DNA from: Collinsella sp.
Lineage (GTDB): Bacteria; Actinomycetota; Coriobacteriia; Coriobacteriales; Coriobacteriaceae
Length of the DNA: 64,000 nucleotides
Assembly (NCBI GenBank): GCA_019424905.1
Contig: JAHYYP010000003.1
Coordinates: 62,001 to 126,000 of the forward strand
Reading direction: 5' to 3'
Below are positions 43,408 to 52,021 of the stretch, in pieces. The notes beneath the pieces are model-generated. The model was not told where the DNA came from. It saw nothing but the letters and a program-made list of their open reading frames with translations, and did no database searches. The first letter of the stretch is position 1. Every line of letters starts with the position of its first letter. A program made the translations under genes and the position numbers.

Positions 43408-43989
43408 ATGGAGCTCACGGACCGCTCTGGTTACTTTGCGGGTCCCGGCATGCTCGGCGGCTCCTTTGGCGATGCCTCGCGCGCAAGCGACGAGGCTGCC
43501 GAGGGCATCGCCGACCCCTGTCTGGGCCATGCTCCCGATCAGGTGGTCTTTTACGAGCTCACGCGTAAGTTTGTGGAGACCGAGGAAGACGTTCCCCAGG
43601 AGGCCTGCGACGTGCTGTACTACACGCTCGCCGTGGGCCACCACACCGGCGTGCTCGACTGCTTTGAGCCGCGCCTGTCGGTGCCGGTGAACGTCTTCTA
43701 TTCGCTCGTCGACGCGCTGCCGGAGGGGGAGGCCAAAACCAAGTTTGAGGCCATCCGCTCCTTTGGCGAGTGCCAGCTCGACAAGGCGGCGGTGCCGTCG
43801 CTGCTCGAGGCCTGCGACACGCTGCTCGACGAGCGCGGTTTTCGCGGGTCGGCCAAGGCCGGCATCTCGGTGTTCGACGACGACTTTGGCCTGCATGCCC
43901 AGCAGGTCGCGTTCTTAATGAAGTTTCGCGATCTGGTGGAGCGCGTGCGCGATGTGTCGGGCGTGTATCTGACGGGGAGGTTGCAGTAA
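43408..43989 (+). CDS. hycH: Formate hydrogenlyase maturation protein HycH-like
   Basis: 193-residue soluble protein similar to HycH/HyfJ, an assembly protein for the hydrogenase large subunit. The identifying region is FYELTRKFV, then DVLYYTLAVGHHTGVLDCFEP. It is longer than E. coli HycH (136) by an N-terminal stretch. GGAGG upstream of the ATG lies in the end of hyfI, and the start is immediately after that stop. Confidence 0.8.
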   Translation: MELTDRSGYFAGPGMLGGSFGDASRASDEAAEGIADPCLGHAPDQVVFYELTRKFVETEEDVPQEACDVLYYTLAVGHHTGVLDCFEPRLSVPVNVFYSLVDALPEGEAKTKFEAIRSFGECQLDKAAVPSLLEACDTLLDERGFRGSAKAGISVFDDDFGLHAQQVAFLMKFRDLVERVRDVSGVYLTGRLQ

Positions 43990-44492
43990 TGGGTCGCGTT
44001 GTGGATGGACGTGTGAACGGCGCCCCGTTTGCGGGCATTGTGCTCACGGCGGGAAGCGTGCTGCGTGCCGACGATGCCGCCGGCCCTGTGCTCTCCAAAA
44101 AGATGGAGGACGCGCCGCTTGCCGGCTGGTACACCATCGATGGCGGTCAGACACCCGAGGACGACATCATCGAGGTCAAGCGCGAGCGTCCGCCGCGTCT
44201 GGTCTTGGTCGATGCTGCCGACATGGCGCTGCCCGTCGGGTCCATCCGTTTGCTCGACAAGCGCGATGTGGCCCGCAAGTCGATGTTCACCACGCATTCG
44301 CTTCCTTTGTCGATTCTGATCGAGGAAATCGAGCAATCGTGCGATGATATCGTCTTCGTCGGGATTCAGCCGGGCGACACGGAGTTCTACAACCCCATGT
44401 CCCCGGAAGTCTTTGACGCCGTCGACGCCGTGTACGACGCCGTGGCCGCCAACGACTTTTCCCGCTTTGTCCGCTTGGGGCAAGAGCAATAG
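43989..44492 (+). CDS. hycI: Hydrogenase maturation protease HycI-like
   Basis: 167-residue endopeptidase that trims the C-terminus of the large subunit HyfG after nickel insertion. The family segment is AGSVLRADDAAGPVLSKKM, where Asp binds nickel; then WYTIDGGQTPEDDI and FTTHSLPLSILIEEI, with the His ligand, and FVGIQPGDTEFYNPMS. The ATG shares one base with the hycH stop (taATG). It closes the hydrogenase set ahead of focA. Confidence 0.88.
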   Translation: MGRVVDGRVNGAPFAGIVLTAGSVLRADDAAGPVLSKKMEDAPLAGWYTIDGGQTPEDDIIEVKRERPPRLVLVDAADMALPVGSIRLLDKRDVARKSMFTTHSLPLSILIEEIEQSCDDIVFVGIQPGDTEFYNPMSPEVFDAVDAVYDAVAANDFSRFVRLGQEQ

Positions 44493-44531
44493 GAGCGCTT
44501 GTCTCTGCTGATTAGGAAAGAAGTGATTGAC

Positions 44532-45371
44532 ATGGCAGATTCCAAGGTGGAGTACCCCGCTCCCGATTGCCTGGCGCCCGCTGCGATCGAGGCCAAGACC
44601 GAGGCCGCCGGCGTGACCAAGGCCAACCTGCCGGTCGCAAAGGCCTTTCTGTTGGCAATGTTCGCCGGCGCGTTCATCGCCTTCGGCGGCCTGTTCTTTA
44701 CGGTGTTCTTGAGCGATGGCACGCTCGGCTGGGGCGCTCAGCGCGTCGTGGGCGGTCTGTGCTTTTGCCTGGGCCTGGTGCTGGTGCTGGTGTGCGGCGC
44801 CGAGCTGTTCACCGGCAATTCTCTTATGGTCTGCGCGCTCAAGAGCAAAAAGATCACCCTGGCTCAGATGCTCAAGGCCTGGGTCGTCGTGTGGGTCGGC
44901 AATTTTGTCGGCGCTCTGTTCATCGTCTTTTTGGTGTACATGGCCGGCATTTACAAGCTCAACGGCGAGGCGGTCGCCAATTCCATGGTGAGCGTCGCCG
45001 CCGGCAAGGTGACGATCGACTGGGTGACGATCTTCTTCCGTGGCATCCTGTGCAACATCTTTGTGTGCCTGGCCGTGTGGATTGGTACCGCCGGCAAGAC
45101 CGTGGTCGATAAGGTTGTGGGCATTCTGCTGCCGATCGCTGCCTTTGTGGCCTGCGGTTTTGAGCACTGCGTTGCCAATATGTACTTTTTGCCCATGGGT
45201 GCCGTGATGCACGCGTGCGGCTATGGCGCCGACGTCGCCGGCGCCGATGCGCTCAACGTCGCGGGCATTGCGTTTAACCTGTCCGCCGCCACGCTGGGTA
45301 ACATTGTGGGCGGCGCGGTTCTGATCGCGCTCGGCTACTGGTTTATCTACGCCAAGAAGTCCGAGGCGTAA
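44532..45371 (+). CDS. focA: Formate/nitrite channel
   Basis: 279-residue FNT-family pentameric channel. Six hydrophobic segments, with the family motifs GAELFTGNSLM (about residue 90) and GFEHCVANMYFLPMG (about residue 215), where His is the gating residue. In this locus it most likely moves formate across the membrane to feed FdhF, rather than nitrite. ATG 44532 is 39 bases after hycI and follows AGGAAAG; a TTG farther upstream is ignored. Closed by a terminator. Confidence 0.92.
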   Translation: MADSKVEYPAPDCLAPAAIEAKTEAAGVTKANLPVAKAFLLAMFAGAFIAFGGLFFTVFLSDGTLGWGAQRVVGGLCFCLGLVLVLVCGAELFTGNSLMVCALKSKKITLAQMLKAWVVVWVGNFVGALFIVFLVYMAGIYKLNGEAVANSMVSVAAGKVTIDWVTIFFRGILCNIFVCLAVWIGTAGKTVVDKVVGILLPIAAFVACGFEHCVANMYFLPMGAVMHACGYGADVAGADALNVAGIAFNLSAATLGNIVGGAVLIALGYWFIYAKKSEA

Positions 45372-45391
45372 GGTACCGTCTGTTTGACGTT

Positions 45392-45431
45392 GGGCCTCCC
45401 GCGGGGCGTTGCCGTGCGGGAGGCTTTTTTG
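45392..45431 (+). terminator. Terminator of the formate hydrogenlyase locus
   Basis: GCCTCCCGC pairs with GCGGGAGGC, followed by six T. Confidence 0.88.
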
Positions 45432-45493
45432 GCCTGGGGCCCGGTGCCGGGCTGTTGGCCTGTTGTGTTTGGCTGATGAAAGGGGTAAACGAG

Positions 45494-47611
45494 ATGGCAT
45501 CTGCTGTGGAGCGTGACGGTCGCGCCGTGGTGACCACATGCGGGGGATGCTATGCCGATTGCGCCTTTGCGGCACGCGTTGAGGACGGCTGCGTGTTGGC
45601 CGAGTTGCCGGTGCCGGGGCACCCGTGCGCTGCGCGTGCCCTGTGCGCCCGCGGACGGCATCGCCTGGCAATGCCGTTTGACGAGCGCGACCGCATTGTG
45701 CACCCCATGCGTCGGCGAGCTGATGGCTCGGGGTTCGATGCGATTTCGTGGGACGAGGCGTTCGCGCAGATTGCGGCGCGCCTTGGGGGGATTATTGACG
45801 AGTGTGGTCCGCGTGCGCTGGGCATGACGCTCGGCGTGCCCTCGTTCGACCGCTACTGGGCCTATCGCTTTATGCATGCGCTGGGCTCGCCCAATGTGTA
45901 CGGTGCCGACGGTGCCTGCGAGGTAAGCCGACTTACCGGTTGGGAGCATACCCTGGGCTACAGCCCCACCTCCGACTTGGCGCATACCGATTGCATCATG
46001 TATTTGGGGCGTTCTATCGTCGATTCGTCGACGATGGGGGCCGTTGATGCGCTCAACGATGCACGCCGGCGCGGGGCGAAGATCATCGTGGTCGACCCCC
46101 GGCGCAGCGGCTCGGCTGCGCTTGCCGACCGCTGGCTGCGCGTTCGCCCGGGCTGCGACCTGGCCTTGCTGCTGGGCATTGCGCATCTGCTCATTGCCGA
46201 GGACCTGTACGACCACGAGTTCGTGGACCGCTATACCACGGGTTTTGACGAGCTGGCGCAGGCGGCCCGTGCTTGGACGCCCGAGTGGGCCGAGTCGATG
46301 TGCGACGTGCCGGTGGACGATATCCGAGCGACTGCGCGTGATTTGGCTGCCGCCGCGCCTGCCGCTGTGGTGGATGCGGGCTTTCATGGCGGCATCGGCA
46401 TTGCGTATGCCAATAGCACCCAGACCGCGCGCGCTATCTGCTTGGTCGATGTGCTGCTGGGCTGCATCGGACACGCGGGCGGTGCGCTCAACCCGCCGAC
46501 GCCGCTTGCCATGGGCGATTTGGACCCTACGCGTTTCGCGACGCCGTCGATGCCACGTGAGCCCAAGTTGGGGTCCGAGCGCTATCCACTGGTCGATCCG
46601 GTGCGCGGCCTGTGCACGACCATCGGTCAGTCGATTCTTGCCGGCGATTTGCGTGGACTCATCGTCTATGCCAGTAACCCCGGTGCGGGCTATGGCAATG
46701 CGCAGGCTTGGTTGAGTATTTTGCAGCAGCTCGACTTGCTCGTGACGATTGATATTCGCTGGTCCGAGACGGCGCGTGCTTCTGACTTTGTGCTGCCCGA
46801 CGTGACGTATCTTGAGGCCGACCGCGGCGTGGGAACGGTGATAGGCACCAACGATGCGCGCCTGTTCTACCGCAATGCCGTGCTGCCCGTGCTGCATGAC
46901 GACACGCGTCCCGGTCGGGAGATTTTTGCCGGTCTGGCGCAGGCCTGCGGCGCGGGCGAGTACTTTCGGTTTACGTCCGACGACCTGGCGGCTGCCCAGG
47001 TGGCGCCGTTTGGAATTGACCTCGCTGCGCTCAAGGAGCGCGGCTGGGCCGACACGGGTGTTGCGCTGCCGTCGCGTACGGGCGAGCCGGTGATCCCCTT
47101 GAACGGCGGCAGGATCGCGCTGGCAAGCGACGTATGGGAGCGCGCCGGTCTGGGTCGCGTGCCCAACTGGATCGCGCCCATGGTGGAGCCTGGCCCGGGG
47201 ATGTTTCGCCTCATTAGCGGCAACCGTCCCTTTGAGTCGCACACCTCGCGAAGGCTTGCAGCCCAAGGTGCCGCCGAGACTGGGTCGGACCTGGATGCCG
47301 TGCAGATGAATGCCGATGCTGCTGCGCACATGGGCATCGCCGACGGCGAGGTCGTCGAGCTTGTGAGCGATATGGGCCGCGACCGCGTGCGCGTGGAGAC
47401 GACGCCCTATCTGCATCCGGCGTGCATCTTTACGTCGGCTGCTCCCGGTGGGCGTTCGTTTGGCACCGGCGCGGATGGCGCCCAAGCGCTCGGCGTTGGC
47501 CCGCTCGACCATACGCCGTTACGTTGGGACCCGTTGACGGGCGCCGCGCTCACCCAGGAAAACGCCGTTCGCGTGGAAAAGATTGTCGCGCGCGGGGATA
47601 ATGACGAGTAA
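45494..47611 (+). CDS. Orphan molybdopterin (bis-MGD) oxidoreductase
   Basis: 705-residue protein of the DMSO reductase superfamily. The N-terminal [4Fe-4S] motif C-x2-C-x3-C-x27-C (CGGCYADC ... C) is exact. The segment GADGACEVSRLTGW suggests a Cys ligand for Mo, as in PhsA/PsrA-type thiosulfate or polysulfide reductases and nitrate reductases; selenocysteine is absent. The C-terminal MopB domain has NRPFESHTSRR and GRSFGTGADG. There is no Tat signal and no Fe-S or membrane partner beside it, so it may be cytoplasmic with an unknown electron partner. The substrate is unknown. ATG 45494 follows AAAGGGG; a longer frame lacks a site. Confidence 0.85.
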   Translation: MASAVERDGRAVVTTCGGCYADCAFAARVEDGCVLAELPVPGHPCAARALCARGRHRLAMPFDERDRIVHPMRRRADGSGFDAISWDEAFAQIAARLGGIIDECGPRALGMTLGVPSFDRYWAYRFMHALGSPNVYGADGACEVSRLTGWEHTLGYSPTSDLAHTDCIMYLGRSIVDSSTMGAVDALNDARRRGAKIIVVDPRRSGSAALADRWLRVRPGCDLALLLGIAHLLIAEDLYDHEFVDRYTTGFDELAQAARAWTPEWAESMCDVPVDDIRATARDLAAAAPAAVVDAGFHGGIGIAYANSTQTARAICLVDVLLGCIGHAGGALNPPTPLAMGDLDPTRFATPSMPREPKLGSERYPLVDPVRGLCTTIGQSILAGDLRGLIVYASNPGAGYGNAQAWLSILQQLDLLVTIDIRWSETARASDFVLPDVTYLEADRGVGTVIGTNDARLFYRNAVLPVLHDDTRPGREIFAGLAQACGAGEYFRFTSDDLAAAQVAPFGIDLAALKERGWADTGVALPSRTGEPVIPLNGGRIALASDVWERAGLGRVPNWIAPMVEPGPGMFRLISGNRPFESHTSRRLAAQGAAETGSDLDAVQMNADAAAHMGIADGEVVELVSDMGRDRVRVETTPYLHPACIFTSAAPGGRSFGTGADGAQALGVGPLDHTPLRWDPLTGAALTQENAVRVEKIVARGDNDE

Positions 47612-47663
47612 TTGACTCAGCTGATGTATTCGACTGATCCACGTTTCTTTTGAAAGGCTGCAC

Positions 47664-49118
47664 ATGAGCGATAGCCAGAACATGTCCGATGAGGTACGCG
47701 CCCGCCTGCGCGCCATTCCTTCCGTCAACGAGCTGCTCGCCGAGTGGCCGGTGGTGAAGGCGGTGGGGGAGACCTGCGACGCGGTGGTCCATGCTGCCGT
47801 GACGGCCGAGCTCGACGAGGAGCGCGCCGCCATTCGCGCCGGTGCTGCCCCACGCTCTAAGCGCGAACTGGCATCGGCCATTGAATTTCGCGCGCATCGT
47901 TCTGCGCTGCCGAGCCTGCGCCCCGCCGTCAACGCCACGGGTGTGGTTATCCATACCAACTTGGGTCGCGCCCCGCTCGCGGAGTCGGCGGCAAAGGCCG
48001 TGGCCGAGGTCGCGCGTGGGTACAGCACGCTCGAGTACAGCGTCGACACCTGTTCGCGCGGGTCGCGCAAGGAGCACGCCGCGCAGCTCATCCGCTCACT
48101 TACCGGTGCCGAGGACGCGCTCGTGGTCAACAATAACGCGGCCGCCGTGCTGCTGGTGCTGGCGACCCATGCCGCAGGCAAAGAGGTTATCGTCAGCCGC
48201 GGCGAGCTTGTCGAGATCGGTGGCAGCTTCCGCATCCCCGATGTCATGGCGGCTTCGGGCGCCAAACTCGTCGAGGTCGGCGCCACCAACCGCACGCACT
48301 TGGGCGACTACGAGCGCGCCATCACGCCCGATACGGCGATGATCCTTAAGGTCCATCCTTCTAACTATCGCATCGAGGGTTTTCACGAGGAAGTGAGCTC
48401 AAGGGAGCTCGCCGCACTGGCCCATAAGCACGGCCTGCTGTTCTATGAAGACCAGGGCTCGGGGGCGTTGTTGCCTGACGACATCTTGGTACGCGGCGGC
48501 GAAGAAACCACGCCGGCTTCGGTTTCGGCAGGGCTCGATATCGTATCATGCTCGGGCGATAAGCTGCTCGGTGCCGCACAGGCGGGCATTATCATGGGCC
48601 GCCGCGAGCTGGTCCAGGCCTGCGGGTCGCATCCGCTTATGCGTGCCCTGCGTCCGGGCAAGCTGGCGCTCACGGCGCTCGAGGCTACACTGCGCATTTA
48701 CATGGACGGGGCGGATGTGGCCCATCGTGAGGTGCCGGTGCTCAACATGCTCACGCTTCCGCAGGCTCATCTGGAGCGTCGTGCACGCAAACTGCGCGAG
48801 CTGATGGTGGCGGGCCTCGATAAGGCTGGCTGCCCGTGTGCCGTGCAGGTGGAAATCGTCGAGGAGTCGTCGACTCCCGGCGGCGGCTCGCTGCCTACTG
48901 TCGAGCTGCCCACGATGTGCGTTGCCGTGCGTCTTGTTGACGAGCGCCTGACGGTCGACGCGCTCAAGCGCTCGCTTATCCAGGACTTTGACACACCGGT
49001 CGTCACGCGCACCTCGCACGACCGCATTCTGTTTGATGTGCGCACGCTCGTTGGCGACCGCGATATCGAGACGGCGGCATCGACGCTTGCCGCATGCGTT
49101 GCCAAGGCGGTGCGCTGA
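47664..49118 (+). CDS. selA: L-seryl-tRNA(Sec) selenium transferase
   Basis: 484-residue PLP enzyme that converts Ser-tRNA-Sec to Sec-tRNA-Sec using selenophosphate. Key segments: NATGVVIHTNLGRAPL (residue about 92), NNNAAAVLLVL, SRGELVEIGGSFRIP, and the PLP lysine in SCSGDKLLGAAQAG (about residue 298). The start follows GAAAGG. The stop overlaps the selB start (ATGA), so the pair is translationally coupled. Confidence 0.96.
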   Translation: MSDSQNMSDEVRARLRAIPSVNELLAEWPVVKAVGETCDAVVHAAVTAELDEERAAIRAGAAPRSKRELASAIEFRAHRSALPSLRPAVNATGVVIHTNLGRAPLAESAAKAVAEVARGYSTLEYSVDTCSRGSRKEHAAQLIRSLTGAEDALVVNNNAAAVLLVLATHAAGKEVIVSRGELVEIGGSFRIPDVMAASGAKLVEVGATNRTHLGDYERAITPDTAMILKVHPSNYRIEGFHEEVSSRELAALAHKHGLLFYEDQGSGALLPDDILVRGGEETTPASVSAGLDIVSCSGDKLLGAAQAGIIMGRRELVQACGSHPLMRALRPGKLALTALEATLRIYMDGADVAHREVPVLNMLTLPQAHLERRARKLRELMVAGLDKAGCPCAVQVEIVEESSTPGGGSLPTVELPTMCVAVRLVDERLTVDALKRSLIQDFDTPVVTRTSHDRILFDVRTLVGDRDIETAASTLAACVAKAVR

Positions 49119-51085
49119 TGAGTGAGGCCGAAGCGTTGGTGGAATGCCCCGTTATCGTAGGTACGGCAGGACATGTTGACCACGGTAAGTCGGCACTGAT
49201 CGAGGCACTGACCGGCAAGAATCCCGACCGCCTGGAGGTTGAGCGTCGTCGCGGTATGACCGTTGAGCTTGGCTTTGGCGAGCTGGCGCTGCCGAGTGGC
49301 AAGATCGTCGGCCTGGTCGACGTGCCGGGCCACGCGCATTACCTGCGCGCCATGGTGCAGGGCGCCACGGGCATCGACGTTGCCGTGTTGGTGGTATCGG
49401 CCGTCGAAGGCGTGATGCCGCAGACCCGCGAGCACGTGCATGTGCTGGAGCTGCTGGGCGTCACACACATGGTGGTCGCGCTGACGATGTGCGACCTGGC
49501 CGACGCCGAGATGACCGAGCTTGCCGAGCTCGATGTCGATGACTTTTTGTCGGGTACCGTGTTTGCGGGCGCGCCGATTGTGCCCGTGTCGTCTAAGACG
49601 GGCGAGGGGATCGACGGGCTGCTTGCGGTGCTCGACGAGCAGGTTGCCGCTTGCTGGGATGCCTGCCGCGCCCGTGCCGAACGCACCGATGCCGCACCGC
49701 GTCTGCCCATCGACCGCTGCTTTACGATCAAGGGCGCCGGTACCGTGGTGACGGGAACGCTTCACGATGCGCCGGTTGCGGTGGGCGACGAGCTGATGGC
49801 CTTGCCGTCGCGTACGGTCTGTCGCGTGCGTGGGATTCAGGTGCATGGCGATACGCCGCGCGCGCTGCCTGGTCAGCGTGTGGCGCTCAACCTAGTTGGT
49901 GACGGTGTCGCGGCGCTTGACCGTGGCGAGATGTTGGGCGTGGCGGACCGCTTTGGCCAGACGTTGCGCTTTATGATGACGTTTACTTACCTGGGCCGCG
50001 AGGGCACCAAGCCGCGCGTGCTCGAGTCGGGCGCGCGTGTGCATGTGATGGCGGGTACGGCCGAGGTTGTCGGTCGCATCATGTTCATGGAGGGCGAGGC
50101 CCCCATGGCGGTGGGCGAGACCCGTAATGTTCAGGTGCGCTTGGAAAACTCGCTGCCGCTACGTGCCGGGGACCATGCCGTGGTGCTGTCCTATTCGCCC
50201 GTGATGCTTATTGGCGGCGGGCGTGTGCTGCTTTCGCGCTGTCGTCGCTCGCGCGAGCTTTCCGAAGGGGAGCGCTCGCTGTATGCGGCGCTCGAGTCCG
50301 GCGATATCGCGGACGGTGTGGGCGCTTGGCTGGCGCTGCAGACGCTGCCGGTTACGGCGGTTGATGTTGCCGAGGCTTTGGATCTTGGTGTCGGCGAGAT
50401 CGATGCCGCGCTGCACGGGTTGGTGGCGCAGGGCGCTGCTTGCGCGCTTGCTGGCTCGGATGGCTCGCTGTATGCAGATGCTTCCGCGCTTGACGCCGCG
50501 ATGGATGCACTGGCGGCGACCCTGTCAGCCATGCACGCGGCGGCTCCCAAGGAGACGGGCTTTACGCCCGGCGCTGTTGCCCATGCTGCGTGGCCTGCCG
50601 CTGATGAAGGCGTTGCCGCGGCTCTGATTGCCGAGGGCTGTTCGCGTGGCGTGTGCGCCGCCGAGGGCGCCGAGGTATTCGATCCGCATTCGGCCGCCGC
50701 GGCGGCACGCGTGGTGCGAGAGGCTTGCGAACGTATCGTTGCCTTGCTGGACGAAGCTGGCCTCGATGCACCGACGTTGCCCGAGGTGGGCGAGCAGCTG
50801 CAGCTCGATCGCGACACCATGACGCGTGCCCTGCGCGAGCTTTCGCTCAACCGCTCGATCGTGAAGGTCGAGCGCGACGTTGCCCTGTCCGCTGCCGCCG
50901 AGGCCCATGCGCGCGAACTCGTCGCCGCCGCCATTGAGGCAGCCGGCGGCGCTGCCACCACGAGCGTGCTGCGCGAGGCCCTGGGTGTGTCGCGCAAGCG
51001 CGCCATCAGCATCTTGGAGCACCTAGATGCCGTGCGCTTCACGGTACTCGACAAGGAGGCCGGCGGCCTGCGCTCCCTGCGCTAG
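49118..51085 (+). CDS. selB: Selenocysteine-specific elongation factor
   Basis: 655-residue GTPase that brings Sec-tRNA-Sec to UGA on mRNAs with a SECIS. G1 is GTAGHVDHGKSA, G2 lies in RGMTVELGFGEL, G3 is DVPGH and G4 a TMCD variant (usual NKxD is altered, as in many SelB proteins). The C-terminal 270 residues are winged-helix repeats that bind SECIS RNA. ATG 49118 overlaps the selA stop; the frame upstream of it is a shadow. Confidence 0.95.
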   Translation: MSEAEALVECPVIVGTAGHVDHGKSALIEALTGKNPDRLEVERRRGMTVELGFGELALPSGKIVGLVDVPGHAHYLRAMVQGATGIDVAVLVVSAVEGVMPQTREHVHVLELLGVTHMVVALTMCDLADAEMTELAELDVDDFLSGTVFAGAPIVPVSSKTGEGIDGLLAVLDEQVAACWDACRARAERTDAAPRLPIDRCFTIKGAGTVVTGTLHDAPVAVGDELMALPSRTVCRVRGIQVHGDTPRALPGQRVALNLVGDGVAALDRGEMLGVADRFGQTLRFMMTFTYLGREGTKPRVLESGARVHVMAGTAEVVGRIMFMEGEAPMAVGETRNVQVRLENSLPLRAGDHAVVLSYSPVMLIGGGRVLLSRCRRSRELSEGERSLYAALESGDIADGVGAWLALQTLPVTAVDVAEALDLGVGEIDAALHGLVAQGAACALAGSDGSLYADASALDAAMDALAATLSAMHAAAPKETGFTPGAVAHAAWPAADEGVAAALIAEGCSRGVCAAEGAEVFDPHSAAAAARVVREACERIVALLDEAGLDAPTLPEVGEQLQLDRDTMTRALRELSLNRSIVKVERDVALSAAAEAHARELVAAAIEAAGGAATTSVLREALGVSRKRAISILEHLDAVRFTVLDKEAGGLRSLR

Positions 51086-51121
51086 ATTGGCTGCTCGGTT
51101 TGGTAAAATACCTCCGCACTT

Positions 51122-51218
51122 GGGAACGGATGGGCTCCGGTGGGCTCCGCGGTCCTCAAAACCGTTGCGAGGCGTGCAAAACGTCTTGGATGTGTTCGAT
51201 TCACATACGTTCCCGCCA
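51122..51218 (+). tRNA. selC: tRNA-Sec (TCA)
   Basis: 97 nt with encoded CCA. Acceptor GGGAACG pairs with CGTTCCC (a longer acceptor is usual for Sec tRNA). The anticodon stem-loop GCGGT-CCTCAAA-ACCGT gives TCA, for UGA. The variable arm is long (GAGGCGT paired with ACGTCTT) and the T arm is ATGTG-TTCGATT-CACAT. It lies 36 bases after selB; a TAAAAT box is 12 bases upstream of the tRNA. Confidence 0.95.
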
Positions 51219-51227
51219 TACGCTACC

Positions 51228-51276
51228 AGCGCTTTTGTGCTCGCGGTCTTGCTGCGTGCCGCAAAGGCGCTGTTTT
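51228..51276 (+). terminator. Possible terminator after selC
   Basis: CAGCGC and GCGCTG arms, far apart, followed by TTTTGTTTTT. The loop is large and this is a weak call. Confidence 0.35.
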
Positions 51277-51373
51277 GTTTTTGCATGAGTTTGCCGTGCC
51301 GCCCGCTTTATCGGCGACGATACTTGGCTTCGCATGCCGGGTTTTGAGCATGCCGATGGGGGTGTTTTGCCGT

Positions 51374-52006
51374 ATGACTACCGTAAGACGGGCCGATCTT
51401 TCTTGTGTCGTCCAAGCGGGCGGGCTGTCCTCACGCATGGGCCGCGATAAGGCGCGCATGGCGTTTTGCGGCGAGCCGCTCATCGAGCGCGTGCTGGGCC
51501 GGCTGGCGACAGTTGCCGGCGAGCTGGTCGTGACGACGTCGCGCCCTTGCGAGCTTGCCTATCTTGAGGAGCGCGCGTTTGGCGGCTTGGTGCCGCGTGT
51601 GGTGGCGGACCTTGAAGGCTCGGCGGGCGCCATGCGCGGCATCGCGAGCTCGTTGGCCGCGGCCCGATTGCCGCTCGTGGCGATTGTCGCCTGCGATATG
51701 CCGTTTGTCTCGCCGGAACTCATCGGCGCGCTTGCCGATCGTGTTGAGGCCGAGGCGCTCGACGTGTGCGTGCCGCGCGAGGAGCGGGGGATTGAGCCGC
51801 TTTGCGCCGTCTGGCGCCGTGACGCGTGTGCGCCGGTTGCCCAAGAGCTGCTCTCTTGCGACCGACAGCGCATTCGCTGCCTGATCAATCGCGTTCAGGC
51901 CGGTTATATGGATGAGCCGCAGATCGTTAAGGCCGCAGGCTCTACGCTCTGCTTCGAGAACGTCAATACGCCCGAGGAGTTTGCGGCGGCCGAGTTACTC
52001 GCCTAG
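51374..52006 (+). CDS. mobA: Molybdenum cofactor guanylyltransferase
   Basis: 210-residue nucleotidyltransferase that attaches GMP to molybdopterin, giving the MGD cofactor needed by FdhF and the orphan oxidoreductase. The N-terminal VQAGGLSSRMGRDKARM binds GTP; VACDMPFVSPELI is the catalytic metal motif. The M-G-x-D-K form argues for MobA rather than the cytidylyl enzyme MocA. The start is uncertain: ATG 51374 is chosen; ATG 51350 is also in frame. Confidence 0.85.
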   Translation: MTTVRRADLSCVVQAGGLSSRMGRDKARMAFCGEPLIERVLGRLATVAGELVVTTSRPCELAYLEERAFGGLVPRVVADLEGSAGAMRGIASSLAAARLPLVAIVACDMPFVSPELIGALADRVEAEALDVCVPREERGIEPLCAVWRRDACAPVAQELLSCDRQRIRCLINRVQAGYMDEPQIVKAAGSTLCFENVNTPEEFAAAELLA

Positions 52007-52021
52007 ACGATTGGAGTTGCC

